The notes under the pieces are model-generated. The model was given only the letters and a program-made list of their open reading frames with translations, did no database searches and had not been told where the DNA came from. Of a DNA stretch of 42,400 nt, positions 7,614 through 16,732 are shown piece by piece. The position numbers were made by a program, and so were the translations under genes. The DNA lies in contig JAFGIO010000105.1 in the NCBI GenBank assembly GCA_016929555.1, positions 1-42,400 of the forward strand, in the 5' to 3' direction. The first letter of the stretch is position 1, and every line of letters begins with the position of its first letter. The stretch is from Deltaproteobacteria bacterium. GTDB lineage: Bacteria > Desulfobacterota > Syntrophia > Syntrophales > JAFGIO01.

Positions 7614-8954
7614 TTACATTTCACTGGAATCTTTCAACGACGCAACAGGATCGTCCGGTGGAAGGTGCTGCATGAAAAGAACCTTATCGACCCTGTTGCC
7701 GTCCATATCTACGACCTCGAAACGGTATCTGTCCCATTTTAAGCGATCACCCGTAACGGGAATGCGTCCCAGGTGGGTCATGATGAACCCTCCCAGGGTA
7801 TGATAGTCCTCTTCTCTATCGCCGCGCATATCCGCAATATTAAAGTGCTGCTGGAACGCATCGATGGGAATTGTACCGTCCACAAGCCATGATCCGTCTT
7901 CTCTTTCCACAATGACCGGGTCTTCCGCCCCGCGCAGGGCGGGCATATCGCCAACCAATGCCTTAACGACATCATCCTCCGTAACCACCCCCTGAATGAC
8001 CCCGTACTCGTCCACAACAAGCGCGATCCTGATTGGTGACGATTTGAAATGATCGATGATCTGCATCAAAGATACAGTTTCAGGAAAAACAACGGGCTGA
8101 TGCAACAGGCTTCGAATATCCAATGCTTCGATTTCCGGATATACTTTAAGCATATCTTTCACGTGGAGAATCCCGACGACCTCATCCAGTCCTCCCTTAC
8201 ATACCGGGAATACGGTGTGACAGGATTTCAGGATTTTGTTTCTGTTCTCTTCATGGGGCGCCGCATCGTCCAGCCAGACGATGTCCGGCCGGGGCGTCAT
8301 GATGTCATGGACGCTCAGATCGTCCATGCGGAGCGCTCGGTGGCAGATATCCTGCTCCATTTTATGAAAGATTCCCGCCTCAGCGCCTTCCGCAAGCATG
8401 GCCTTGATCTCATCTTCGGAAACGTCGTAGACAGGTTTTTTCAGGCCCAGCATCCTGATGACGATCCCCGAGGACGCGTCCAGGATGCGCACAAAGGGAT
8501 GGACCAAAATGGAAATGTAATAAATGGGCATGGCGACAAGGGCTGCAATGCGTTCCGGGTTCTGGAGGGCCAGGCGTTTGGGAACAAGCTCGCCTATGAT
8601 GAGCGTAAAATAGGTGATGCCGATAACGACGACTGCGAGGCTGATGGTATGACTGTGAGGCTTCAGCATGGCATAGGCCTCCAAGGCGCTCTGCAAATCC
8701 TTGGCGATCGTTGCGCCTCCGTAGACGCCCGCCAGAATACCGATCAGTGTAATCGATATCTGAATGGTCGAAAGGAATTCCCCCGGCTCCTGGGCAAGCT
8801 CCAGTGCTTTCCGGGCTTTCCGGCTACCCCGATCCGCCATGACCTTCAGTTTTGATTTGCGCGAGGAAACAACGGCGATTTCCGACAGGGCGAAAACGCC
8901 GTTTGCGAAGATGAGCAATACGATGACGATGAGCTCGCCGGTGATATCTACCAT
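7614..8954 (-). CDS. CNNM/CorC (HlyC) family membrane protein: DUF21, two CBS, CorC-C domains
   Basis: Starting from the ATG at 8954 gives 446 residues; a TTG three codons upstream is the only alternative and neither start has a strong Shine-Dalgarno sequence. Residues 1-190 form the DUF21/CNNM membrane domain with helices at about 5-25, 55-80, 95-120 and 130-150 (FALSEIAVVSSRKSKL, ITYFTLIIGELVPKRLAL, NPERIA). Residues about 205-330 hold a CBS pair (VHDIMTPRPDIVWL, VDEYGVIQGVVTEDDVVKAL). The last 90 residues are the transporter-associated CorC/HlyC domain (WLVDGTIPIDAF, TLGGFIMTHLGRIP). Family members are linked to Mg2+/Na+ or Co2+ efflux and its regulation by nucleotide binding at CBS domains. 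A near-consensus promoter lies at 9072-9100. Confidence 0.92.
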   Translation of the reverse strand: MVDITGELIVIVLLIFANGVFALSEIAVVSSRKSKLKVMADRGSRKARKALELAQEPGEFLSTIQISITLIGILAGVYGGATIAKDLQSALEAYAMLKPHSHTISLAVVVIGITYFTLIIGELVPKRLALQNPERIAALVAMPIYYISILVHPFVRILDASSGIVIRMLGLKKPVYDVSEDEIKAMLAEGAEAGIFHKMEQDICHRALRMDDLSVHDIMTPRPDIVWLDDAAPHEENRNKILKSCHTVFPVCKGGLDEVVGILHVKDMLKVYPEIEALDIRSLLHQPVVFPETVSLMQIIDHFKSSPIRIALVVDEYGVIQGVVTEDDVVKALVGDMPALRGAEDPVIVEREDGSWLVDGTIPIDAFQQHFNIADMRGDREEDYHTLGGFIMTHLGRIPVTGDRLKWDRYRFEVVDMDGNRVDKVLFMQHLPPDDPVASLKDSSEM

Positions 8955-9071
8955 AAAAAACAAAAATGGGTTTGGCCCCAGGCCACGATCCCTGAACGTC
9001 CCAAGCTACGCCTCTAACGAACCGGGTGGCCTTCTCTTGCCGGGCGACGCAGGATTCCGACGCATGGTCGA

Positions 9072-9100
9072 TATATAGCCGGAAATCGCTTCTTTGTCAA
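9072..9100 (-). promoter_or_regulatory. Sigma-70 type promoter for the CorC-family gene
   Basis: TTGACA (9100-9095), a 17-base spacer and TATATA (9077-9072) on the minus strand, about 120 bases before the start codon. Confidence 0.8.
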
Positions 9101-9194
9101 ACGGGTTGTCTCCCAATCATCCACAAACGGCATGAGTCAAGGGTGAATTTCAATAGGCATTCTCTTTCGATTTCCATGCAAACTCCCTTTTCCC

Positions 9195-9224
9195 TTGACA
9201 GAACCCGTTCACCCCTTTTATCTT
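9195..9224 (+). promoter_or_regulatory. Sigma-70 type promoter for the S41 protease gene
   Basis: TTGACA (9195-9200) and TATCTT (9219-9224) with an 18-base spacer, about 75 bases before the start codon at 9300. Confidence 0.65.
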
Positions 9225-9299
9225 CACAACCTCATGATGCCTAAGACAGAGCAGAAGTACAAACAGCGGCGCCCCGGTGCCGCGGGAAGAACAGGGTAA

Positions 9300-11438
9300 A
9301 TGAGCATGTGTGATAAAGGGATCGGAAATATCCCCCGGGACGCCCTTGCAAACAATCGTCGCCGCCGCGAAAAGGCTCCTGTCGGCAAGGGGGGAAAATG
9401 GGTCAAGAGAACACTGCTGATTCCGCTGTTGATCCTGCTGTTGCCGCTTTCCTCAGTAGCCGAAAAGCTTACCTGCAACCGATTGCCCCTACTGATGGAA
9501 GGATTCCTTTCCAATCATTATGCAATGAAAGACATGACCGGGGCAATCAAGGCTCACGCCGTCGATCAAATGATTAAGAGTCTGGATCCCTCTAAAACGC
9601 TGCTCTACGAGTCCGACGTGGAAAGGATGAAACCGGTTCTTGAAGGCGTCTTTACGGATATGAAAGCTGGAAACTGTACCGCACTGCAGAACGTCTACGA
9701 CGTTCTCGTCCTGCGGGCGCGGGAGAACGAAACCATCATCAAAAAGATTTTGGGGCCGGATTACCAGATCGACGAGACGATGGAACTAAACATCGACGTG
9801 AAAAGGCGGCCCTATGCGAAGAAACCGGAGGATAAACAGGGTCTTTTGAAAAAGGTCGTACAATTCCAGATCGAAAATGCCCTGCAGGCGGGCATCGACT
9901 TGCCGGAAGCCAGGAAGAGGCAGATTCACCGTTATGAACTGCAGACGATGCGCGTCGTCGAGCGGAATCCCGAAGAGCTCATTACAAGCTTCGCCCGGGC
10001 CTTCGCTTCGGCCCTGGATCCGCACACGAGCTACCTGTCGCCTGAAAACCTCGAGGACCTCCGGATTCAGATGCAGCTTTCCCTGGAGGGTATCGGGGCC
10101 GTCCTCAGCAGCGACAACGGTTTTACCGTCATCGAAGAGTTGATTCCCGGTGGAGGCGCCGAGCGTTCGGGCCTTTTGAAACCGAAGGACAAGATCATCG
10201 CCGTAGCCCAGGAAGGCGAAAAGCCCGTCGACGTCATCGACATGGACCTACACGACGTCATCAAAATGATCCGCGGCAAGAAAGGCACGCAGGTAACCCT
10301 CACAATCCTGCGGCAGGCTGAACATACGTCCCGCTTCGATGCCACCATCACGCGCGACAAGATCGACATCAAGGAGCGGGAAGCCAAAATCAGCTATGAG
10401 AAACGGACAGTGGACAACCGGCAATACCATTTCGGCGTGATCGATCTTCCCTCCTTCTACGGTGACGAAAAGGAAAATAAGTCCTGCTATGAAGACGTGA
10501 AAAGCCTCCTTGCAGAGGCCAGGCAACATCATGTCGATGGGATCGTGCTGGACCTTTCGCGGAATGCGGGGGGCCTGCTCAGGGAGGTGGTGCGACTTGC
10601 CGGCCTCTTTCTCGGCAACGGAAGCATCGTGGCTACCAAAGACAGCAACGATCAGATGACTATCCTCGCCAATGGTTCGTCAACAGGAAAGACGGAGGGA
10701 GGCAACTACAAAGTGATCACGTTCCCCGCAGAAGATCCCCATGCGCTCTACACGGGCCCTCTCGTCGTGCTGACGAGCCGCCTGAGCGCGTCGGCAAGCG
10801 AGATCATGGCAGGCGTTCTCAAAGACTACCGCCGCGCCGTTATCGTCGGGTCGGACCATACATTCGGCAAGGGATCCGTGCAGGTGCTGACGACCCTGCC
10901 TTGGGATATGGGCGGCATGAAAGTCACTACGGGACTTTATTTCTTGCCCGGAGGCAAGTCTACGCAGAAAATCGGCGTAGAGGCCGACATAACGCTGCCT
11001 ACTTGGTTCAGTCTGGAAGATATCGGTGAAGCGTCACTCGATTACCCGCTGCCGGCCCAGGAGATCACGCCTTTCATTGACGAAGAGGAAAAGGCCGCAA
11101 CGCCCTGGAACCCCGTGGAGCCACGTCTGCTCATGGAGCTGATAGCGCGGTCCAAGGCCAGGATCGCCAAAGACGCGAGGTTCGCTGAGATTATTAGAAA
11201 CAACGAAGATGCCGCCAACAAGAAGGGCATTATTCGGCTCGCGGACTTGCGCAAGGAGATGAAGAAAGAAGGCGGCGGCAGGAAGAATACTCGTACCGAG
11301 CTTAAACAGAAAGCAAGGGAACAATATGCTCCGTTCGTGAACGAGAGCGTTAACGTTCTTCTCGACATGGTAATGCTGGAGCCAACCACGCCTGAGCCGG
11401 CGTGGCTTCAAGCTGAAACGGCCATAACCGGGAGCTGA
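9300..11438 (+). CDS. prc: Tail-specific periplasmic protease, S41 family (Prc/Tsp-like)
   Basis: This 712-residue protein has one hydrophobic segment at about residues 38-52 (TLLIPLLILLLPLSSVAEK) after an unusually long Arg/Lys-rich leader of 36 residues. The rest fits Prc: a helical N-terminal domain with SLDPSKTLLYESD, a PDZ domain at about 255-345 (SLEGIGAVLSSDNGFTVIEE, LKPKDKIIAV), and the S41 core with HHVDGIVLDLSRNAGG. By alignment with CtpA/Prc the catalytic pair is Ser498 (in SASASE) and Lys524 (in FGKGSVQ). The tail resembles the DUF3340 region. Prc degrades misfolded and lipid-modified periplasmic proteins and processes penicillin-binding proteins. A promoter lies at 9195-9224 and a terminator begins at the stop codon. 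A start codon slightly downstream (9306) is equally possible. Confidence 0.92.
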   Translation: MSMCDKGIGNIPRDALANNRRRREKAPVGKGGKWVKRTLLIPLLILLLPLSSVAEKLTCNRLPLLMEGFLSNHYAMKDMTGAIKAHAVDQMIKSLDPSKTLLYESDVERMKPVLEGVFTDMKAGNCTALQNVYDVLVLRARENETIIKKILGPDYQIDETMELNIDVKRRPYAKKPEDKQGLLKKVVQFQIENALQAGIDLPEARKRQIHRYELQTMRVVERNPEELITSFARAFASALDPHTSYLSPENLEDLRIQMQLSLEGIGAVLSSDNGFTVIEELIPGGGAERSGLLKPKDKIIAVAQEGEKPVDVIDMDLHDVIKMIRGKKGTQVTLTILRQAEHTSRFDATITRDKIDIKEREAKISYEKRTVDNRQYHFGVIDLPSFYGDEKENKSCYEDVKSLLAEARQHHVDGIVLDLSRNAGGLLREVVRLAGLFLGNGSIVATKDSNDQMTILANGSSTGKTEGGNYKVITFPAEDPHALYTGPLVVLTSRLSASASEIMAGVLKDYRRAVIVGSDHTFGKGSVQVLTTLPWDMGGMKVTTGLYFLPGGKSTQKIGVEADITLPTWFSLEDIGEASLDYPLPAQEITPFIDEEEKAATPWNPVEPRLLMELIARSKARIAKDARFAEIIRNNEDAANKKGIIRLADLRKEMKKEGGGRKNTRTELKQKAREQYAPFVNESVNVLLDMVMLEPTTPEPAWLQAETAITGS

Positions 11439-11474
11439 ACAAAGATTTCGGACCTGCGGGCTCCCTCTTTTTTT
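11430..11474 (+). terminator. Rho-independent terminator of the S41 protease gene
   Basis: GGGAGC (11430-11435, overlapping the stop codon) pairs with GCTCCC (11460-11465), followed by TCTTTTTTT. The loop is long (24 bases), but the T-tract and position are good. Confidence 0.6.
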
Positions 11475-11646
11475 GCAAGGCACCGGTTCGCCTGTTCCGC
11501 CGGTCTTCGCAGATAACAAGACAGGCAGAAGGCATGAACCTTTTGTTTGGGAACCCGCGGATGGGTTTTTTCTTGAGGGCAAATCGGTGCGGAATACGGA
11601 TTGAGACTCCGACTGCGTGAATCGGATATCCCCTCGTACGCGCATG

Positions 11647-12456
11647 CTATCTTCCCGTGTACACGGGCGCTCTCTTTTGCACGAAGGAAAGAACCCCTTC
11701 TTTGAAGTCCTCGGTGGTAAAGCAGATCTCCTGCAAGGCATTCTCGAGCTCCAACTGCTCCTCTACGCTGGCAGCAGCGAGCGAACGGCGAAGGGCCATC
11801 TTGGCAAGGGATATGGATATGGGCGGGTTGGAGGCGATGTTCAGCGCCAGTTCTCTCGCCACCTTGCCGAGATCCTCATGGGGTACGACGCGGCTGAAAA
11901 GGCCGATCCTTTCGGCTTCTGCGGCATCGATGATCTGGGCCGTAAAGACAAGTTCATAGGCCTTGGAAAGCCCTACCAGACGGGGAAGGAAGTAGGTTGC
12001 TGCGGAATCCGGAACGAGCCCCCTCTTTACAAAGATCTGGGAAAACCTGGCCTTGTCCGAGGCGATTCGGATATCACAGGCCATGGCCACTGACGTCCCT
12101 GCGCCGGCGGCGATGCCGTTGACTGCGGCAATCGTCGGTTTTGGAAAGTTGTGGATGGCTACACAAACATCCCACACGCCGACCCTGCCCTTCATGCTCC
12201 TTCCAACCATGCCGTTTGCGAAGTTCCTCTCTGCACCTTCCACAGTGGAAGCGGAAAGATCGGCCCCCGAGGAGAATCCTTTCCCCGCACCGGTAATGAT
12301 CACGACCCTTGTATCGTCATCCTGCCTCAACTCCTGGATGGCATTCCAGGATTCCATCTCCATGACTTCGTTCCAGGCGTTCAATGTCTCCGGCCTGTTG
12401 AGAGTCAGTGTGGCCACACCATTTGCCTTTTCGAGAATAATAGACTTGTAGGACAT
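11647..12456 (-). CDS. Crotonase-family enoyl-CoA isomerase/hydratase, PaaG-like
   Basis: The ATG at 12456 follows AAAAGGAGG, so I prefer it to the ATG seven codons upstream; the protein is 269 residues. It has LTLNRPETLNAWN, GAGKGFSSGADLS (56-68) and AAVNGIAAGAGTSVAMACDI. The first hydratase glutamate is Ser122 and the second is Phe142, but Asp150 in KRGLVPDSAATYFLPRL is conserved in the way seen in PaaG and dienoyl-CoA isomerases, where this aspartate is the catalytic base. The likely reaction is therefore double-bond isomerisation of an unsaturated acyl-CoA rather than hydration. The gene appears to stand alone with its own promoter at 12566-12595. Family assignment is firm; the isomerase role is inferred from residues. 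Confidence 0.9.
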   Translation of the reverse strand: MSYKSIILEKANGVATLTLNRPETLNAWNEVMEMESWNAIQELRQDDDTRVVIITGAGKGFSSGADLSASTVEGAERNFANGMVGRSMKGRVGVWDVCVAIHNFPKPTIAAVNGIAAGAGTSVAMACDIRIASDKARFSQIFVKRGLVPDSAATYFLPRLVGLSKAYELVFTAQIIDAAEAERIGLFSRVVPHEDLGKVARELALNIASNPPISISLAKMALRRSLAAASVEEQLELENALQEICFTTEDFKEGVLSFVQKRAPVYTGR

Positions 12457-12565
12457 TTTTGCCTCCTTTTGATACATGAACGGAGAAAGTTCAGGATAAT
12501 CTCCCCTCTTGGAAATACCGGACCATATCGAAGGGAACCGCTAAGGGATCGCTTTTCGCGATCGC

Positions 12566-12595
12566 AGCATAGGACAGGACGTGCGCTTGTGTCAA
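12566..12595 (-). promoter_or_regulatory. Sigma-70 type promoter for the PaaG-like gene
   Basis: TTGACA (12595-12590), an 18-base spacer and TATGCT (12571-12566) on the minus strand, about 110 bases before the start codon. Confidence 0.65.
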
Positions 12596-12962
12596 TGAAA
12601 TATCAACCTCCGAATATGGGATATTGTTCGGACCTTTCGCCTCATGGATATTGCCCGGAAGGGTGTAGAGGTTTTGGGCGGGATATGCTCGTTCAGCCAG
12701 TGGATGCGTCGGCGTGGAAACTAACCACCATCGTCAAGTTTGTTTAGAGCGCCGTGCCGATCGATTCGGCAGGCTTTCAATCCAGATCGACGGGTGTCTT
12801 GCACGTATTTCAGCGCTTGGAAACACGGAAGAGAGGATGCCCGCATGATAACCCTTTTCCCATCGTGCATTTCCTGAGGGCAAAGGATGCGCAGAAGATC
12901 GACCTCCTGCTCGACAGGCATCCGTCGCACTCGATATCATGGATGAAAATTGAAAATTGAAA
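12596..12962. other. Intergenic region without a convincing gene
   Basis: Together with the flanking promoters this forms a 606-base gap between 12478 and 13083. Three open frames of 68-69 codons occur on both strands at 12721-12960, but they overlap one another, lack good ribosome-binding sites and resemble no family I recognise. A decayed gene is possible. Confidence 0.4.
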
Positions 12963-12991
12963 TTGACATATTTACTGCCGTCATGTAAAGC
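12963..12991 (+). promoter_or_regulatory. Possible promoter of the lipoprotein pair
   Basis: TTGACA (12963-12968) with a 17-base spacer to a weak TAAAGC (12986-12991), about 95 bases before the first lipoprotein start. Confidence 0.4.
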
Positions 12992-13083
12992 TCAATACTG
13001 GGGGTGAGGCGGTTTCAGTCAGTTACTGCTTGTTTGAACATCAAGCCACAGTTTGCAGTCTATCATGAAAAGGAGGATACCCT

Positions 13084-13470
13084 ATGAAGAGAAACATAAT
13101 GTTGCGATATATCGCACCAGGACTCATGGCAATCGGCATCTGCATAGCAACCGGTTGCGCAACGAAGGATACGGTCAGCTCACGTTTCCCCAAGTTGCAG
13201 GAGAACATCAACGCCGCCAAAGCGGCGGAAGCTGAAGTGTATGCGCCGGCTCCTCTCAAGTCTGCCGAAACCAAGCTGGAGGCAGCCAAAGCAGCTGTGG
13301 CGGCCATGGATATGGTTTCCGCCAACAAGCTTGTTGATGAAGCCATGGCGGATGCTGATTATGCACTGGCACTGGCCAATACTGAAAAGGCCAAGCATGA
13401 CGCGATGAAACTGCGCGAGGCCATACAGACCGTTCGCGAGGAAATTGAAAACATGCCGGCGGTAAAATAG
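13084..13470 (+). CDS. Small DUF4398-like envelope lipoprotein
   Basis: This 128-residue protein has a lipoprotein signal: MKRN, a hydrophobic core (MLRYIAPGLMAIGICIA) and a lipobox ending at Cys22 (ATGC). The mature part is an Ala/Lys/Glu-rich helical chain with the DUF4398 pattern (AAKAAEAEVYAPAPLKSAETKLEAAKAAV, written here only in outline as A-x-A-x2-Y-A-P-x2-L-K-x-A-E). DUF4398 proteins are typically outer-membrane-attached and found next to OmpA-domain proteins. AAAAGGAGG precedes the ATG. The gene is 28 bases upstream of an OmpA-type lipoprotein and almost certainly co-transcribed with it. The binding partner is not known. Confidence 0.82.
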   Translation: MKRNIMLRYIAPGLMAIGICIATGCATKDTVSSRFPKLQENINAAKAAEAEVYAPAPLKSAETKLEAAKAAVAAMDMVSANKLVDEAMADADYALALANTEKAKHDAMKLREAIQTVREEIENMPAVK

Positions 13471-13498
13471 ATCCATCCATTCAAAAGGAGGTGTTCGT

Positions 13499-14863
13499 AT
13501 GAAATCCCGTTGTCTTTCCATTCCGTTGAAAGTCGCTGTCCTCGCAATTACCGTCGGAGCCTTTCTGGCGGGGTGCGGAACGGCGCTCGATCCCAGCGAA
13601 CAGATCGCCAAGGATCGCCTGGAACGGGCGCGTATCGCCTATGCCCAGGCAAAGGCCAAACCGATTGTGGAATCGTACTCCATGAAGACACTTCTCGAAG
13701 CAGAAGAAATCTTGCAAGAGGCCGAGCGGGTGCGAACGATAGCCTACTCCCCCAATCCGCGCGATCCTTCCAAACAGTACAGTCCCAGAGAGAAAAAGCT
13801 CTTTTTTGATGACATTTCCCGCCTTGCCTACATGGCGGAACGCAAGTCGGATACCGCCATAGCACTTGCCGATGGAATTGTCGCGAACAACGAGGTCGTC
13901 AATCTGGGCAGGGAAATGGCGGAAGTGCAGCTGCAAAAGAGCCAGATGGAACAAAAACTGCTGCAACAGGATTTGGTTGAAAAGGCTTCTGCGCTGAATC
14001 TTGCAAGACAGAAACTGTCTACAGCAGAGAGCGAGGCCGAACGTGCGAAAATCCTCGCCGACATCCATGCGAAAGAGGCGGAGCTGGCAAATGCACAAGC
14101 GAAAGCGAAAGCCTTAGCTGCAGAAAAAGCATTGGCCGAGGCCGAGGCGCAGGCCATTGCAGCGGAGAAGGCAAAGGCCGAGGCCGAGGCGCAGGCCATT
14201 GCAGCGGAGAAGGCAAAGGCCGAGGCTGAGGCACAGGCCGTTGCGGCGGAAAAGGCAAGGGCCGAGGCGAAGGCCATTGCGGCGGAAAAGGCAAAGATTG
14301 AAGCCGAAGCGCAGGCCATTGCGGCGGAAAAGGCAAGGGCCGAGGCCGAGGCACAGGCTATTGCGGCGGAAAAGGCAAGGGCCGAAGCCGAGGCTCGGGC
14401 ACAGGCCATTGCGGCGGAAAAGGCAAGGGCCGAGGCCGAAGCGCTGATGAAGGAAATTTCTGAATTGCAGGGTCAATTGACCGATCGTGGGATCGTTCTG
14501 ACTATCGGTGATGTCCTCTTTGCCTTTGACAAGTCCGATTTGACAGCCAGTGCGCAGATCAGTATAGACAAGATAGCCAAGTTTCTCCGGGAGCATCCAA
14601 ACAGGAATCTGCTTGTCGAAGGACATACCGACAGCATCGGCACCGATGAATACAACCAGGGCCTTTCCGAGAGGCGGGCCGCATCGGTGAGCGGTGCCCT
14701 GGAAAAACGCGACGTTGCCAGTGAGCGGATTTTCACCATCGGGTATGGTGAGAAGTACCCGGTGGCAAGCAATGACACCGTAATCGGCAGACAGCAAAAC
14801 AGAAGGGTTGATGTGATCATCCTCAACGAAGGCGTCAAACCGGAAAGTCAAATCAGGAAATAG
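13499..14863 (+). CDS. OmpA-type peptidoglycan-binding lipoprotein with DUF4398-like and TolA-like repeat regions
   Basis: The 454-residue protein has a lipoprotein signal ending in LAGC (Cys about 26). Residues 30-130 resemble DUF4398 (RLERARIAYAQAKAKP, LLEAEEILQEAERV). Residues about 140-320 are a long Ala/Glu/Lys helix made of near-identical 14-residue units (EAQAIAAEKAKAEA). The carboxyl domain (about 335-450) is OmpA: GDVLFAFDKSDLT, LVEGHTDSIGTDEYNQ, LSERRAASV, IGYGEKYPVA and QQNRRVDV, containing the residues that bind diaminopimelate of peptidoglycan. This architecture bridges outer membrane and cell wall through a rigid rod. Ribosome-binding site AAAAGGAGG. It is followed by a strong stem-loop at 14942-14986. 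Confidence 0.92.
   Translation: MKSRCLSIPLKVAVLAITVGAFLAGCGTALDPSEQIAKDRLERARIAYAQAKAKPIVESYSMKTLLEAEEILQEAERVRTIAYSPNPRDPSKQYSPREKKLFFDDISRLAYMAERKSDTAIALADGIVANNEVVNLGREMAEVQLQKSQMEQKLLQQDLVEKASALNLARQKLSTAESEAERAKILADIHAKEAELANAQAKAKALAAEKALAEAEAQAIAAEKAKAEAEAQAIAAEKAKAEAEAQAVAAEKARAEAKAIAAEKAKIEAEAQAIAAEKARAEAEAQAIAAEKARAEAEARAQAIAAEKARAEAEALMKEISELQGQLTDRGIVLTIGDVLFAFDKSDLTASAQISIDKIAKFLREHPNRNLLVEGHTDSIGTDEYNQGLSERRAASVSGALEKRDVASERIFTIGYGEKYPVASNDTVIGRQQNRRVDVIILNEGVKPESQIRK
14134..14445 (+). repeat. In-frame 42-base tandem repeat encoding a TolA-like helix
   Basis: About seven imperfect 42-base units of the type gccgaggcgcaggccattgc... each encode a 14-residue AEAQAIAAEKAKAE block; single units are shortened or have an extra AR dipeptide. 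High identity between units suggests recent expansion and probable length variation between strains. Confidence 0.85.
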
Positions 14864-14941
14864 GTTTTGATCGGGGCTCGGCAATTCCACTGTGTGGAAT
14901 GTTTGAGCGAGTTCCTATAAAAATATATGCCTCATTGGCTG

Positions 14942-14986
14942 TTTAAACAGCAGGGCCAGATCAACGATAGGGCCCTGCTGTTTAAA
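14942..14986. terminator. Bidirectional terminator between convergent genes
   Basis: A perfect 16-base-pair inverted repeat (TTTAAACAGCAGGGCC at 14942-14957 and its complement at 14971-14986) with a 13-base loop lies between the OmpA-type gene and the convergent YihY gene. The ends of the stem supply an A/T stretch on both strands. Confidence 0.8.
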
Positions 14987-15001
14987 TGCGCTCACCATTC
15001 A

Positions 15002-16339
15002 TCATAAATCTCTCAAAAGCTTGTTGTCAGGAAGTTTCTCAATGGTTTCTCCAAATGTCTCCATCAACGACGACAAAGTCTCGAATTCCTGGGTATGAGC
15101 GAAGGGCATGGCATTGATCCCTTGCTGTTCCATTGCGTCAATGACGTACTTTATGGAGAGGACATTGACATCGAGAGCGGGTTGATATCCACGCACCCCA
15201 TCGTTTTCCGTTTCCGTAACCGAAATAATCCGGCTTTTAACCAGTTTAAACAAAATGTCATTAACAAAGCGGATCGGTATTTCAAGACGGTTCGAGATGT
15301 CGCTTGCGGTCATAGGCTCTTCTCCACGAACGAAGTTTTGAATCAGGTGTTGGGTGATATGGAGGGAAAGCAGCGTTTTGATGCGATGACTCGCCTGAAG
15401 GGCATCGGGTTCGAACTCGTAGGTATCGACATTCTGGTGAGCGAAGGATATTTCAGCCCCGTACAAAACGATCAGCCAGCTCAACTGGAGCCAAGCCATG
15501 AATAGCGGCAGCGCTGCAAAGCTGCCATAGATGGCATTGTACCTGGCAACACCGACCTGAAACATGATGTATCCCCACTGAACCAGCTGAAACATGGTAC
15601 CGGCGATAACGCCCGCCAGCAAGCCGGACGAGAAGCGGACCTTCGTATTCGGCATGAAAATATAGAGAAAGGTGAAAAGTCCCCAAAGGAGGGTATAGGG
15701 CAACAGTTCCAATAAAAAGAAGACCAGGGCACTAAAGGCTCCCAGGATGGCGACCTGTTCCATGATCAAGGTAACCTGGGTCGTGATAAAAACGGTTATG
15801 CTGCCGGAAAGGATGATGATCACGGGACAGATCAGCATGAGGGAAAGATAATCGCCGAACATCCGGCCGATTGTCCGCTGTTCCTTGACCCCCCAGATAT
15901 CGTTGAAGGAATATTCAATCTGTCCGAGCACCTTGAGAACAGCCCAGAAGAGGATGACCAGGCCGATCCCGGCAATCAATCCGCCCTGCGTGTTTTCCAA
16001 GAGCGAATGGGAAAATTGAATGACCTTGGCCAGAATGTCCTCGTGCCCGGCCAGTTTGTCGCGCAACTGCTCTTCCAGCCTTTTTTCGAACCCGAAGCCC
16101 TTTGCGATACCGAAAGCCATCGCAAAAACAGGAACGACCGAAATCAATGAGTAAAAGGTGAGTGCCGACGCGCGCAGGTGGCACTTGTCCTCATCAAAAC
16201 CGCGAATGGAGAGGATCAGAACCCTCAGAATATTGAGGAAAAAGGATTTGCCGGGAGGGAGCTTCGTTCGGTGGATTCGCCAAACGTCGCGACTGATGAA
16301 ATCCGTTATCTTTTGAATCCACTTTCCGATGGTATCCAT
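15002..16339 (-). CDS. YihY/BrkB family inner-membrane protein with winged-helix tail
   Basis: The 445-residue protein contains the YihY core: SALTFYSLISVVPVFAMAFG (about 63-82), then helices near 115-140, 165-190, 200-225, 235-255 and 265-290, with the conserved RTIGRMFGDYLSLMLICP and GSFAALPLFMAWLQLSWLIVLYGAEISFA segments. Once misnamed ribonuclease BN, the family is now regarded as integral membrane proteins of uncertain function, possibly transporters. Residues about 320-400 form a cytoplasmic winged-helix-like region (EPMTASDISNRLEIPIRFVN), an extension often seen in deltaproteobacterial members. GGAAGGAAGGG precedes the ATG, and a promoter lies at 16456-16484. Its 3' end abuts the shared terminator at 14942-14986. 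Confidence 0.9.
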   Translation of the reverse strand: MDTIGKWIQKITDFISRDVWRIHRTKLPPGKSFFLNILRVLILSIRGFDEDKCHLRASALTFYSLISVVPVFAMAFGIAKGFGFEKRLEEQLRDKLAGHEDILAKVIQFSHSLLENTQGGLIAGIGLVILFWAVLKVLGQIEYSFNDIWGVKEQRTIGRMFGDYLSLMLICPVIIILSGSITVFITTQVTLIMEQVAILGAFSALVFFLLELLPYTLLWGLFTFLYIFMPNTKVRFSSGLLAGVIAGTMFQLVQWGYIMFQVGVARYNAIYGSFAALPLFMAWLQLSWLIVLYGAEISFAHQNVDTYEFEPDALQASHRIKTLLSLHITQHLIQNFVRGEEPMTASDISNRLEIPIRFVNDILFKLVKSRIISVTETENDGVRGYQPALDVNVLSIKYVIDAMEQQGINAMPFAHTQEFETLSSLMETFGETIEKLPDNKLLRDL

Positions 16340-16455
16340 GAACCCTTCCTTCCAATGAATTTCGATCGGCGCTGTCTCATATGGTGAGCGAGAAGACTGG
16401 CTTCCGCATCGATCATCATCCGTGAATCTTTATAGGATGATCTACGCTGGCAAGA

Positions 16456-16484
16456 AATATAGGAAAGACGGACTGTTATGTCAA
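16456..16484 (-). promoter_or_regulatory. Sigma-70 type promoter for the YihY gene
   Basis: TTGACA (16484-16479), a 17-base spacer and TATATT (16461-16456) on the minus strand, about 115 bases before the start codon. Confidence 0.8.
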
Positions 16485-16732
16485 CAAATATTGAAAAATA
16501 ATTGAGAACGACTCAATAATTCCATGGATAGGATTGAAGACCGTTGCGTGATACTATTCGTGCCGCACCCAAAACACCCTTTATTACCGAACGGACCCGA
16601 CAGCGGACGACGACGAAGCTGTCATTGCCGAAACCGCACACAGGGCGGCATCCTCATGAGGAACGGAGTCGCTCAGTACCGGATTAACCCGAGCTCAAGG
16701 CTCAGAACGAGCTATCACGAGAAGAATGATCG

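Noticed and set aside
9224-9514. 96-codon minus-strand frame over the start of the S41 protease
   Set aside because: Overlaps the protease signal region and its promoter, no ribosome-binding site, no family resemblance.
14114-14890. Minus-strand frames across the Ala/Glu repeat
   Set aside because: Created by the tandem repeat read backwards; the plus-strand protein has a lipoprotein signal and OmpA domain.
15405-15430. GGGTTCGAACTCG resembling a tRNA T-arm
   Set aside because: It lies inside the YihY gene and no acceptor or anticodon stems can be drawn around it.
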